From: Edaphochlamys debaryana | Lineage: Eukaryota; Chlorophyta; Chlorophyceae; Chlamydomonadales | Reading direction: 5' to 3' | DNA length: 64,000 nt | Assembly (NCBI GenBank): GCA_016858145.1 | Contig: JAEHOE010000025.1 | Span: forward strand, 744,001-808,000 | Shown: one piece after another, positions 1-11,344 of the stretch | Numbering within the stretch: position 1 is the first letter of the stretch | Layout of the letters: each line of letters begins with the position of its first letter | Notes under the pieces: generated by a model | What the model saw: the letters and a program-made list of their open reading frames with translations, nothing else | Databases searched by the model: none | Told to the model about the DNA's origin: nothing | Made by a program: the position numbers and the translations under genes

Positions 1-2272
1 CAGCAGGTTGGAGTCGAGCCACAGCACCTCCAGCCCCACCGTCTCGCCGCCCACGGACTGGCTGGCCAGCAGGGAGCAGGACAGCGGCCCGCTCAGCGCG
101 TTGGAGCCCAGGTACAGGCGCCGCAGCCGACCCGTCGCCAGCAGCGGCGACAGCACCGTGGCGACGGCCGCCAGCGAGCCTGGCGTTGGCCGCGGAGGCG
201 GAGGCGAGGGAGCGGTGTGTTATGGGCGTTGGAGAGCGGCTGAGAGCGAACTTGCGGATATGCGCGGGAGGTTGGGGGTGAGCTCACCGACTTGGCCGTT
301 GGAGGTCCAGTCCAGGTTCTGCAGGTACGTGAAGTTGCCCAGCTCGCGCGGGAAGGAGGGGCACACGAAGTTGCCCTTGTCGCCGCCCGACAGCACCAGC
401 TTCACCAGGTGCCCCTGCGGAGTGGGGTTGGGGGTGACGAGGGGAAGAGGGGGCGGAGGAGAGTGGACTCGGCCCTGCAACACCAAGGCCTGCTCAAGGC
501 ACCACACGAGGACCGTCCCGAATGGCGCATTCCCCGCCACAGGCACGTCGACCGCGCAGCTCCCCTCTGACAGGCGCACCATCCCTTCCCACCTACTCAC
601 CCTCACCCTCTCCCCCGCACCCCCTCCCCTGCACCCCGCCTACGTCTGCGTTGCACATGTTGGGCGGCACCGAGCACAGGTCCTCCTCCGCAGTGGCGTT
701 GGGGCTGGTGGCGGCGCGCAGGGTGGTGCAGGCGTCCGGCAGCAGGTCGTCGTCGGGGGAGCAGCACTGCTCCATGATGGCGGCCAGCAGGGCGGCCTCG
801 GAGGCCACCAGCTTGGGCACCGAAGTGACGCCTTGGACCTGGCGGGGCGGAAGGCGGAGAGCGCAGGCGGAGAGCGGAGGTGAGTTGGGGTGGGGTCGAG
901 GACGGCACTCACTCCGCCGCTTCATCGGCTTCCGCGGCTTCCTGGCTTCATCATCTTTGGGGTCGAACTCCCGCCCAAAGGGGTTCCTTCTCTTGCCCCG
1001 CCCAAACCAGCTGCTGCGGCATCCCCCGTCCAGATGCCGATGCGATACGGCATCGTCCCCACACCCCACTACCCTCGTACCGACAGCACCTCCCTTGCAG
1101 CTATCCCACCCCACGCATCACCTATTATTGCGCAGCATTTCAACCCCTCCCTCAGTCCACCCCTAAACCGCACCCCCGACGCAAGCCCGCCATCCCAGTG
1201 CCAGCCCCTCACGTTGACGATGTAGCTGCTGTAGTCCTCCGCCACGGCCTGCAGGCTCAGCGTGTACACGCCCGGCGCGGCCGCCAGCTCGGCGCGGCGC
1301 GCAATGACCACGTCCTCGCCGATGGTCTCATCCGAGAAGTCCACCACGGAGCCGTCGGGGCCCAGCAGCTTGCTGCGCTCCGGGGAGGGGAGGGGGGCGG
1401 GAGGGCGTGGGAGGGGAGGCGTCAGGCCCGTGTAGGGGGGTTGGCGCAGGGCTGGATGGGAGGCGGGTCACGGCAGCTCGTCGGGTCAGGAATGAGGCGG
1501 GGGGCAGAAAGGGCTGGCCGGGTAAACCCTACAGCAGATCACTCGGGTTCAGAGCCTGGGCCAGGAGTGTCGCTACCTGCAGGTGCCACGCGTGGTACCT
1601 CAGCTGCCTGCCCTGCACCCTGATCACCAGTCAGGAGGAGCCTCCTGATACCAGTGCCGCATCCTCCTCCCACTGCTTTGCCCTTCAGGGTCCAGGGGCC
1701 GTGCCGCAAGCCGCAGCCGACCTGCCTCCGTCCATCAACCTATGCACTTCTCGATAGCCCCATGGCCCGCGTCCTTGCAAGTCGGGCCCACTCACATGTC
1801 CACGTCGCCCTCACGCGTCACCACTGTGATGACGAGATCGTAGGTGGCGCCCACCGTGACGTTGATCGAGTATGTGATCATGTCCCGGTACGGCAGCGGA
1901 AGCGGGGCTGCCGATAGGAGAACAAGGGGAGGACAACGGGCGTTAAGGGCGTGCTTGCGGGGGCATACAGGCTCTCCGCGCTGTTACAACGACTAATCAT
2001 ACATCGGTGGGACAGGTGACGGTCAAATGGCAAGCCGGGTTGCAAGACAGTTTGGGGTGCAAGCCCCGACACGAACCCAGCCCGCCCCTAGCCCCCGCCT
2101 CACCGACATAGATGCATGGCTGAGACATCCACCCCCCAGGACACTGGTCAATGAGGTTCCCCCCGTCCCGCGTCTTGTCTTGTGCAAGCGCGGAAGGCAC
2201 CAGCATGCACAGGGCTGGCAGTAGTAGTCGCAGCAGGGGGGAAGTCCACCCCCGCTTCAACGCTGATGGCAT
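1..2272 (-). CDS. Secreted leucine-rich-repeat protein, N-terminal part (cut by window edge)
   Basis: Six exons join in phase on the minus strand: 2104-2272, 1796-1907, 1213-1372, 644-838, 288-414 and 1-179, giving about 314 residues before the window edge. The chosen ATG (2270-2272) opens a signal peptide: basic MPSALKRG, then a Leu-rich core ending near SALAQ. The next ~90 residues (YSINVTVGATYDLVI, VYTLSLQAVAEDYSSYIVNV) look like a beta-sandwich or jelly-roll domain. After a Cys-containing linker come leucine-rich repeats, for example LRRLYLGSNALSGPLSCSLL and LEVLWLDSNLL. This resembles extracellular LRR proteins and LRR receptors. Whether a membrane segment or kinase follows lies outside the window. 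Exon borders use GTGAG-type donors, except exon 4, which uses GTAGGC. The signal peptide and LRRs are seen directly; the sandwich domain and surface role are inferred. Confidence 0.75.
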
Positions 2273-3085
2273 TGTAGCCTCCTGTGTCAAGCTGCAACCG
2301 CCCGAGGCGTCCACGGGATACTGGCGATTGACTGCTACGTCCTCATTTCCAGCCCGCAAGCCGTATGTGGTGCTTGTACTATGTCGGCTATGCTAGTGAA
2401 CGTAGAGTACCTAAGCGACTGGTTCTGGGGCAAGTGGGTGACCTGCCGGGTTGGTCGACTACAGAGTTGTTTGCCCTTCGTCACCGCCCGACAAAGGATA
2501 CAGTTGTCTATCGGAGCTACTAAGATCTAGAGCACTCTGCTACACAACTCGCGGTCTGCCGCGGTCTGGCGTGCGCAAGTGGAGGATTCACTTGTTGCGG
2601 ACGCTGCAAGTTGGCAGAGCACTACACGAGCGCTAGCTCGTAGACACTGGAGTCACGCTATAGCTCGTTAGACAGTGCGGAATCCCTGGGTGTCGCGACG
2701 AGCCGGGTTCGCTACTGGGTTGCGCCGATCGCGAACCCTGGGCCATCAACTGCAGCCGCGACCGCCCTGCACAGCGCAGCGTCGCGAAACGATAGGATAA
2801 GCTTGAGCCTACACATACACTTATTGGCATTTTGGGTGGGCGGAGTTCCCGGGGCCCATACGAAGCTGCGAAGCCGGCAAAGCTGGCACGTTTCAAGCAA
2901 CGCCACCTTCCACCTTCCCGTCTGCAGCCCCGCCAGCATCGCCCCCCGAGGCTCCTACGCCGCAACCAGCGTGGGAAACCTGCACACCTTAACGCATGCA
3001 GCTGCTTCCCCGAGCAAACCTGCATGCTGCTTGACATCAATATCTTACCCCCCCCTCGCCCCCCCCCCCACAATTACCACATGGA
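2273..3085. other. Intergenic DNA, no gene recognised
   Basis: This is the upstream side of the LRR gene. I see no convincing coding exon. A C-rich run lies at about 3048-3071, just before the duplicated block begins. The 5' UTR and promoter of the LRR gene should lie at its left end. Confidence 0.5.
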
Positions 3086-3853
3086 GGCACTCGCTCACAG
3101 GGCCGCAAACCCCGGCCCTGGGCACGGCGCAGACTTGTCGAAGCATGGGGCGCGCTACCCCCCAAACTCCCCTGCGTGGGCTGCACACATCACGGCCCAG
3201 CCGCCTGCGCCGACCAACATGGCAATATGGCAACACGGCATCACTACATGTGCGGGCGCACACGACACGCCGCTCCGCAAGCGCCGCCTCGCAGGCCACT
3301 CTGCCAGCCGCGTACCAACGTTCCGGCATGGTCCACGCAGCGCTCGCCGCGCTGCCACCGGCAGCGAAACCCGGCGTGTGTCACCAAGGGCTTGTGAAAC
3401 CGGGGCGGGCACGGGTCCCCGCCCCGCCCTGGGCCCCAGGTACTGAAGCGGCTACTTAGAGGGAATACGCGCAGGCGCGTACACGTCGGCGGCGACAGTT
3501 CCTGAGAGCTCGCACGTGGCATGCGAGCGGCCTCTTGGCCGCTGGGGAAGGCGAGGGGCACGGGCCGTCACTCGAGTGCTGCGGCTCTCACAGGACTGGC
3601 GATGGAGTCGTGCAAAGGGCTGCAAAGGTCCCTAGCAGAACGCAGACCCCATTGACACGTATCATGAAAAATCGGTGGGCCGAGCAAGCCTGAGCGCATC
3701 AGATGCCGATTTTGGACTAGTCTCGTCCCACCTCGTCCGATTTTGCTTGCTTCTCCCATTGAGCTCTCGAACGCTACTCAAGAGCCGCATAGACACAAAT
3801 GTCCCGGTAGACAGCAAACATGGCGCAACACAACGACACTGAGGTTGTGGGCC
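3086..3853 (+). repeat. Upstream copy of a ~765-bp direct duplication (TZF promoter/5' region)
   Basis: This block matches 6867-7630 almost base for base over about 765 bases. Only small substitutions and short replaced patches differ, for example around 3145-3170 and 3656-3680. It starts near GGCACTCGC and ends abruptly at GTTGTGGGCC. The downstream copy is the immediate 5' region of the CCCH zinc-finger gene and includes its first codons, so this upstream copy carries a duplicated promoter, 5' UTR, small upstream ORF and start codon. The sequence then changes at once into a polypurine tract. Confidence 0.9.
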
Positions 3854-3867
3854 CTACGCAGGGGTAG
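3820..3867 (+). pseudogene. Truncated 5' end of the CCCH zinc-finger gene
   Basis: The ATG and first eleven codons of the zinc-finger gene at 7597 are repeated here with one change (MAQHNDTEVVG versus [11 protein letters not shown]). Homology is lost after 3853. Four unrelated codons follow before an in-frame TAG at 3865-3867, so it can encode only a 15-residue peptide. If the duplicated promoter is active, any transcript would run into the polypurine repeat and unrelated intergenic DNA. Confidence 0.85.
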
Positions 3868-4075
3868 GGGGTGAAGATGGGAGGGGGGAAGGGGGAAGGG
3901 GGAAGGGGGGGGAGGGGGGAAGGGGGGGAGGGGGGAAGGGGGGGAGGGGGGGAGGGGGGCAGACGAGGAGGGGGGGGGGGGGAAGACGAGGGGAAGAAGA
4001 GGGGAGAGGAGGGGAAGAAGAGGGGAGAGGAGGGGAAGAAGAGGGGAGAGGAGGGGAAGAAGAGGGGAGGAGACA
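3868..4075 (+). repeat. Polypurine tract with G-runs and a 21-bp minisatellite
   Basis: The plus strand is almost purely purine. The first half (about 3868-3985) is dense in runs of four or more G separated by short spacers, a strong G-quadruplex candidate. From about 3985 to 4075 a 21-bp unit (core GGGGAAGAAGAGGGGAGAG) repeats about four times with exact 21-bp spacing. The tract sits directly at the breakpoint of the 765-bp duplication. Open frames across it are compositional artefacts. Confidence 0.9.
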
Positions 4076-6866
4076 GGCGGGGTAGGCCCAAATCCGCTCC
4101 CGTATTACAGACTGAGGATTGATAGCAATGTTCGGGTAAAGGTCGGGGGGGCCCAGGGATTTTACCAAGGTGTGTCCGTGGGTGTCATAAGGAGGCCCTG
4201 TAGGGGCGCTTTGAAGGGTTTTCCCAGCATCCGGTGCCTTTACTTAAAGCAGTATACGCGGGTAGCAGCATACCCAGACGGTCGGTTGGGGCCGGCCTTG
4301 TCGGCATGCCGCTACCCTGCCTACCCTGCCTACCCTGGTTGATAACCGCAAACATGTCGACACGAGTATGTGCCCTAGACTGCTCATATCAGGTGCTCGC
4401 AGTGGTCGGCGTTTGGGTTCGGGGTCATAAAGTGAACCGATGACTTCGGCATAGGCATGAGCAGACCGTGCAGAGGGTTACGGAGTATGACAAGCAGTCC
4501 GTAGCCGTTGAGACGGTTACAAACAAGCATACAGGCCTTGTACAGCAGTGTTGTGCGCCGCACGGCAGGTTAGGTAGGAGGGGCGGGGGGGTTCCAGGGG
4601 GTTTACGGCATGATGTCCGGGGGATTCGTTCCTATCCGGTGGGGGGGAAGGGCACTCCGCAAATCCGCCAACTTGCTCATCAACGCCGAACACCACCGGG
4701 AAGGGTTCTAGGGAGCCCGGAACCTAGCCCGCCACAGAACGAGGGAACTAAACCCCGTGCGCAAAGCAAGTTCCCTGCAATCAACCTGGGGAGGGGGGGA
4801 ACGCAGGGGAGGTGAAAACCCGCGTCAGGTGACTGCCTGTCAGCCTATGCGCGTGCGGCTTGGGCCTTTCAGACGGGCCATGACTCCACCGCAGACCGAC
4901 TCGAGCTCCTCTAGGGGATACGAGCCACTCTCAGACCATGCTTTGGCTGGCAGCTGTTGTAGCTGCTGAGGTCCATCATGCAACCGAAGCGCAGGCAAGG
5001 CGACACGCAACCTTGCCGGTTGCAAGACGCGGTGGTGCAGCTGCCGTGTCTGGACGCTGCTGCAGCCAAACCCAGTCATGCTCGCCCTCAGCATTCCGCC
5101 GCCCTACCCCAACCGCCGCTAATGTGTTCAAACCCCAGCCGCCGTCCTGTGCATTGCTTGCGTCCTCGCCGGCCCACCGGCTCGCCCTCATGTACAGCCC
5201 CTGCCCACGGCAACCTAGGGTCTTACCAGGATGGGTTGCGGCAGATGCAACGGCGAGGGGACGGCCAGCTAGCCAAGGCGGGGGACGGTCATGGGGGCTC
5301 TGGTTGTCTGGTAGCCTCTGTGCAACATTGTGCGGGTCAGCCGTTGTTGTTGTTGATTCAGGAAGAGCAGGTTCCGGTAGCGTAAAGCTGGGGTACGGTC
5401 CGTCAAGCGAAGGGGACGTGGGACATCCAAGTTAACAGGGCCTGGGCAGAGCAATACGTGGACTAATGGTGGCATTGTCACGACCCAGTGTGTGATCGTT
5501 CCCGCACTGACCGCGGATCACGGGCTGGCCAGGCAAAACAGGGCGGTACACCATCACCCCCTGTTCGATCAGGCCGCCAGGGCACTCCTAGTCGCCTACG
5601 GCGCAGGAGATATGACTTGGGATCCGGCGTGGCCTCTCTCTGCCTCCGGAATCAGCCCCAACAGCGTCAGCCGCCAGCCCTGGCGGCTTCCTACATCTGC
5701 AGCATCACCTTTGCTACCGGACAGTTATGCCCCCCGAAAAACCCCGCGGGCTGACCGCCTGCGCGCTGCGCGCGGTCGCCCGCACCTCTGGCCGATCTGA
5801 GTGAGCCTCATCTTCTCCGGGGTTGACGGTGGGGGGGGAATGGCCTGCCAGCCCGCAGCGCTGGGTCAAGCCAGCGTTGGGTCGTGACAGCATGCCAGTT
5901 GGCCCCTTCCAGCGCTGCGAGGGGTTGAAACCGTCGGGGCAACAGCAAAGTCACCTCCGTTGCCGCGTGTCAGAGGTCCTTATTGGGTAGGAGGGGGCAT
6001 GGGGTCGGGATGGGGGGGGGGGGGTATTGGTACGATATGGCAATGCTCAGAGGTAGGTAGTAGGATGCGAAGATTACAGCAGGACCCGCCTCCAAAAGGG
6101 GAGGGGTTGAGCGAGAGCGCCACCTACTGGGTGTGCCACCTGCACACCTACACCCAAGCAACGTGACAGACTTTCGGTCGTCACGCCCCGTCGCTAGGGC
6201 TGGGCCCGTAGAACCCCCCTTAATAATCTACCGCCGTTTCTGAGTGTCTGGGTATGGCCCTGGGTATGGTAGTAGGCGGGACGGGCGCCCTGGGATTTTG
6301 GGTCCTTGGGTTTCGTCGGGAAGGCCAGGAGCCCAGGACGCCGTTCTGGCCCTTCCCTCTGCGGCGCCAGCTCTGCAGCTATATGCACAGCCCCGAGGTG
6401 GAGGGGGCAGTGGCCACGCTGCCAGCGCCTGTGGCGCTTGGAGCAGGTTAAGGGCCCCACCGAAGGATGGTGACTGGGAGTGCACCACGGCTGCATACCT
6501 GGGTGCCCCCACCCCCATCAGCCAGTGTAACGTCTCTTCCTTTGCAGGTGGGGCCATGCGCGCGGCTGCTGCTGCAAGGGCATCGGTGGCAACGGTTGAG
6601 ATGAGTGGGGCCAGGCGGCCAGCGGACGGAGATGGGCGCGGTCTTCGGGGGAAACGTGACGCGTGACGGGGCCAGCCAGCGGCCTTGCACTTCTAGAGCT
6701 AAGCAAGGTCGGCAGCGTAATATAGCAGACACAGGGATACTACGCTGCACCCGACGACGCATTGCGTGCTGAAGGGCAGGCAAGGGGTCGAAGCACAATT
6801 GCCAGCAGGCAAGGGGATAGGCAAGGGGGCCTGTGGACCGCCGGCGCTGTAGCGTGTTGTACCACC
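4076..6866. other. Intergenic spacer between the two duplicated blocks, no gene recognised
   Basis: About 2.8 kb without a convincing exon. It contains a short triplicated CTACCCTGC-type repeat near 4313-4335, G-rich patches near 4570-4660 and 5825-5840, and a G-run at about 6010-6023. Several open frames exist, but they show no recognisable domain and overlap one another on both strands. I see no transposase or reverse-transcriptase motif. Confidence 0.5.
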
Positions 6867-7630
6867 GGCACTCGCCCACAGGGCCACAGCCCCGGCCCTG
6901 GGCACGGCGCAGACACGTCAAAGCATGGGGCACGTCAAGTAACCTCCCCTGCATGGGCTGGACACATCACGGCCCAGCCGCCTGCGCCGACCAACATGGC
7001 AACATGGCAACACGGCATCACTACATGTGCGGGCGCACACGACACGCCGCTCCGCAAGCGCCGCCTCGCAGGCAACTCGGTCAGCCGCGTACCAACGTTC
7101 CGGCACGGTCCACGCAGCGCTCGCCGCGCTGCCACCGGCCGCGAAACCCGGCGTGTGTCACCAAGGGCTTGTGAAACCGTGCCGGGCACGGGTCCCCGCC
7201 CCGCCCTGGGCCCCAGGTACTGAAGCGGCTACTTAGAGGGAATACGCGCAGGCGCGTACACGTCGGCGGCGACAGTTCCTGAGAGCTCGCACGTGGCATG
7301 CGAGCGGCCTCTTGGCCGCTGGGGAAGGCGAGGGGCACGGGCCGTCACTCGAGTGCTGCGGCTCTCACAGGACTGGCGATGGAGTCGTGCAAAGGGCTGC
7401 AAAGGTCCCTAGCAGAACGCAGACCCCATTGACACTATCCGGGATACGGAGCAAGGACGAGCAAGCCTGAGCGCATCAGATGCCGATTTTGGACTAGTCT
7501 CGTCCCACCTCGTCCGATTTTGCTTGCTTCTCCCATTGAGCTCTCGAACGCTACTCAAGAGCCGCATAGACACAAATGTCCCGGTAGACAGCAAACATGG
7601 CGCAACACAACGACGCTGAGGTTGTGGGCC
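6867..7630 (+). repeat. Downstream copy of the ~765-bp duplication; promoter/5' UTR of the TZF gene
   Basis: This is the partner of 3086-3853 in direct orientation. It runs into the first twelve codons of the CCCH zinc-finger gene, so it should contain that gene's core promoter and 5' UTR. The spacing between equivalent positions is 3777-3781 bp. No obvious TATA box was identified. A three-codon upstream ORF precedes the start codon in both copies. Confidence 0.85.
7576..7587 (+). promoter_or_regulatory. Three-codon upstream ORF in the TZF 5' leader
   Basis: ATG TCC CGG TAG ends nine bases before the main ATG at 7597 and is preserved in the duplicated copy near 3799. If the leader includes it, the ribosome would meet this minimal uORF immediately before the main start, which usually lowers or conditions translation of the main frame. 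Its effect is inferred only. Confidence 0.5.
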
Positions 7631-10600
7631 ACTATCTGGTCCCGGCACTAGGCCGCCCCGCGCAGCCTCTGCTGCACGAGAGCACCGTTCTCTTCCAGGA
7701 CGTCATCTCTGACAAGCTTTCCACGGTCGAAGCGGCGGTCGAGGCGGACGTCTCCAAGGTCAAGGCGCTTTATCTCATCTTACACTGGGCCTCCGATGCC
7801 CAAGCCGGCGCGGGGCCAGATGGAGCCCCCGACAACGCACCGGAGGCTCCGGACGTGGCGAGCAAAACATCCGTGACGGTCAAGCAGCGGACGCTGCTAA
7901 TGATAGCTGCGCACGCGGGCAGCCTCCGCGTTCTCGCGTACCTCCTCGCGAAGGGTGCGGAGCCATCTCGCAAGGCGCCCGATGGCCTGACGGCTTACGA
8001 CGTAAGTATCTTACGGGCTTGGGTCTTACGCGCGCCGGATGCATGCCAGCTCGCAAGCCCGTGGGCCCGCGCCCCGCCTCGCGGGCAACTGCGTTGCAAT
8101 CACGAGGCCTAGCCCTGCATAATTGAGCGGCGTATGGGCAAGAGCGCGCATTTGAACCGGGGGGTCACTCTGGGAGCGGTTCGCGTGCCTGACCCGGCGT
8201 CTCCCCCCGGCCGGTCTTCCCCCCGACTTCGCCCTCGTCCCGACCGCCGACCGTGTGCCCTCTCCCGCTCGCCGCAATCCTCTAAGCAAGAATCGCTCTC
8301 TCTTGCAACCCCTTCCCCTTCCCCCACAGCTCGCCGTGGCGGGTGAGGCGTCGCAGGCGCCCACCGCCATTGCCATGATGCGGGACGCAGACTCGCACCC
8401 GTCGGACACCAACTCTCGCAGCGGCTCGAGCACGGAGACGCAGAGCTTCAGCGGCACGGAGGGAATGCGCCGCGGCGGCCGCCAGGTGCGCAAGAGTCTC
8501 CCTCTCGAACGTAGTGCGCAAGGCTGAGCCCAGCCTTATGCCCTCCCGTAGCCGCATGCGGTTGGCATCACCCGCCCCCCTAAGTCATGCTCTCTGTACT
8601 GCCTTCAATTGCTGCGCAGGACGATGCCGAGACGTCGTACAGCACCACAGACCTGACGCGGCCGGAGTACTCCACGGACGAGTTCCGCATGTTCAATTTC
8701 AAGGTAGGGGCGAGTGGGAGCTCTGTAGGGATGGGGGTGTCTCGGGGGGCTGGCCACAAGGGGTCAGGAGAAGCGACGAGGGAGTGGAGTCCTGACCTTG
8801 CCGATGCCCGGCCTACCCCCCACAGGTGCTGCGCTGCTCCAAGCGGCACGCGCACGACTGGCGCGCCTGCCCCTTTGCGCACCCGACCGAGAACGCCCGC
8901 CGCCGCGACCCGCGAGAGTTCAAGTACTGCGCGCTGGCCTGCCCCGACTACAAGCAGGTGGGGAGCCTCTCCTCTGTCGCGGGTTTTAAGGGGCGGTAGC
9001 TGCAACGGCCGCCAATGCGTCCGCCCCGCCCGCAAAACCCAGAAGATCTAGAGCTGTGCCTAACACTGTGATCTCCCCCCCCCGCCCCCCAGGGCTTCTG
9101 CATCCGCGGCGACGCCTGCCCCTACGCGCACGGCGTGTTCGAGTGCTGGCTGCACCCCTCGCGCTACCGGACGCAGCTGTGCAAGGACGGCGCCAACTGC
9201 CACCGGCCCGTGTGCTTCTTCGCGCACTCGCTGCCCGAGCTCCGCGCGCCCACCTACACCTGGGTGCCCAGCCCCGCCGACCTGGCCCGCCCCGCCGTCC
9301 CCTACGCCAATGGCGGCAGCGGGGCCCCCTCGGGCCTGCCCTCGGGCGCCACGGCCGCGCTGGGCCTCAACTCGGGCGTCGCGGACAGCATCGGCTCCAC
9401 ACCCGGCGGCGGATCGCCGGGTGCCCTGGGCGCCGAGGCCCGCGCGCTGCTGTCGCACGCCGCCTCCGGCATCCCGGTGAGCCCCTCGACCTGCGTGCCG
9501 TGTTGACAGAAAGGTTGTGATTGCTTGCGTTTGTGTTACGGAATGCCCCGCTCTCTGTCCATGTTCTGACCTTGCGCTTGGTACGATTCCTGCCCACCTG
9601 CCCCTCCGGTCCCCAGGTCGCCTCGATGTCGGGCGACGGCATCTCGTGCGCGCCCTCGTGCGGCTCCCCGCGCACAACCGTCAACGGCAACGGCTACAAC
9701 GCCCCCACCGCCAACGGCTACGGCGGCCTGTCGAGCGGCCCCAACGGCACCGCCAACGGCCAGCACGTGCTTTCGCTCGTCGCCAACGGCGGTACGGGCG
9801 CCGTACTGGGCACCGGGCTGGCTTCGGCCAACGGTGCCATGGGCTCGCTCGCCTCGGCCAACGGCACCATCGGCTCTCTGGCCTCGGCGCTGGGCAGCGG
9901 CAACAACGGCCTGATGACGACCGGCTCGTCCAGCTGCTCGTCCAGCTCGTCCCACACGGCCGCCAACTGCTCGCCCTCGCCCAGCGGCTCCATCGGCTCC
10001 AAGGAGGGCAACGGCTCGTGCGCGCACCTGGTGGCTGCGGCCAACGGCCACATGGACGGTGAGGGGGTCGGGGGAAAGGCTGGGGTGGTGGTCAGACGCT
10101 TGGGCCCTTGTGGTGCCTCCCCGCAACGTGATCGGTGACCGCCAGCAGCATGGCTCTCCTCGCTTCACCCTTGTCTCTCCGCTGCTCTGGTTTCTGCGCA
10201 CTCGTTCCTCACGCTTCGCTCGGCCCGCGTCTGCCCCGTTGTCCCCCTGCGCAGCCAAGCTGGGCGGCTTCAACGGCGACTCGACCCCCGCCGGCGCGCT
10301 GCCCGCCGGCATGGCCATGTGCGGCACCGGTCCCGTCAACAGCGGCTGCGGCGGCCTGGCTTGCGCCAAGGCCACCCTCAACCTGACGCAGCCCAACGCC
10401 GCCGCCAGCGTGCTGGGCTTCACCGCGCCGCGCATGAGCAACGCCTTTGCGCGCCGCCACGGGCTCAACCCCAAGGACAACCCCATGCTCAACCTGCAGA
10501 AGATCGCCCTGCAGTCGCAGCAGCAGCAGCTGCAGGCGCAAGCGCAGGCCCAGGCCCAGGTGCGTTGCTGGCAGACCTGCTCGACGGTTTAGTCCGGTTG

Positions 10601-11344
10601 TTCCTTTGCCATGACCGGCTGCGCTTACGGGCATCAGTTAGCTGCGCGCGCATGCGTGCGGCCCCGGCCTATCGTGTTATGTCAGTGAATGAGCGCTTAC
10701 CCGTTCTCCCCCCCTGTCGCTGCCTGCCTGTCCAGGGCATGGGCATGGCCAACCCCATGGCCGCCTTCCAGGCTGCTGACGTCAGCGGCGCGCTGCGCGG
10801 CCACGTCGGCGCCACCGCCATGCACACGGGCATGGGCGGCGGCAACGGCGCCCGCGGCTTCAACGGCCAGCAGCAGCGCCTGCACGCCGCCGCCGCCGCA
10901 GCTGCGGCCGCTGCCGCCGCCAGCAACGGTGGCGGCCAGCCGGCCGGCTTTGGCGCCATGCCCTTCCCGGCCCAGTCCGCCGCCGCCTTCAACATGGGGC
11001 CGCTGCCCGGCATGGGTGTGGCGGCCTACGGCGCCCCGGGCCTGGGCGGCGCGGGCGGCCCAGCCGACCCGTCCCTGCTCGCGGCCCAGCTCGCCGCTCT
11101 CAACCTGCAGCATCACTCCGTGCACCAGCAGAGGCAGCACCAGCAGCTGGGCCTGGGCATTGGCGTCGGCAGCCTCAACGCCGCGGCGGCAGCCGCCGCT
11201 GCCAGCATGGGCGCCGCCGGCATGGGCCACGGCCCCGTGGCCTTCATGGCGACGGCGGCGCCGCACCACCTCATGCACCCGGCCGTGATGTACGGCGCGC
11301 CGGGCGGTATGGGGTACGACCACATGACTCAGACCGAGGTGTAG
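7597..11344 (+). CDS. RR-TZF-type CCCH zinc-finger RNA-binding protein
   Basis: Eight exons join in phase: 7597-8001, 8330-8485, 8620-8703, 8826-8957, 9093-9476, 9617-10058, 10255-10559 and 10736-11344. They encode about 838 residues. The N-terminal ~140 residues contain an ankyrin-like segment ([23 protein letters not shown] ... DGLTAYDLA). Residues ~215-300 hold the plant-type arginine-rich plus tandem zinc-finger unit. It begins with a C-x5-H-x4-C-x3-H element and the [14 protein letters not shown] stretch. Next come C-x7-C-x5-C-x3-H and, 16 residues later, C-x5-C-x4-C-x3-H. The rest is Gly/Ala/Ser/Asn/Gln-rich and probably disordered. Family members in plants bind RNA, localise to cytoplasmic mRNP granules and promote mRNA turnover in stress and hormone responses; that role is inferred here. 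Donor and acceptor phases agree throughout. Confidence 0.92.

Noticed and set aside
3774..4091. Proline/serine/phenylalanine repeat protein on the minus strand
   Set aside because: It is simply the translation of the polypurine minisatellite; the regularity comes from the 21-bp DNA repeat.
3086..7630. Interpretation of the direct repeats as LTRs of a retrotransposon
   Set aside because: The repeats contain a host gene's start codon, lack TG...CA ends, and the 3-kb interior shows no gag/pol motifs or primer-binding site.
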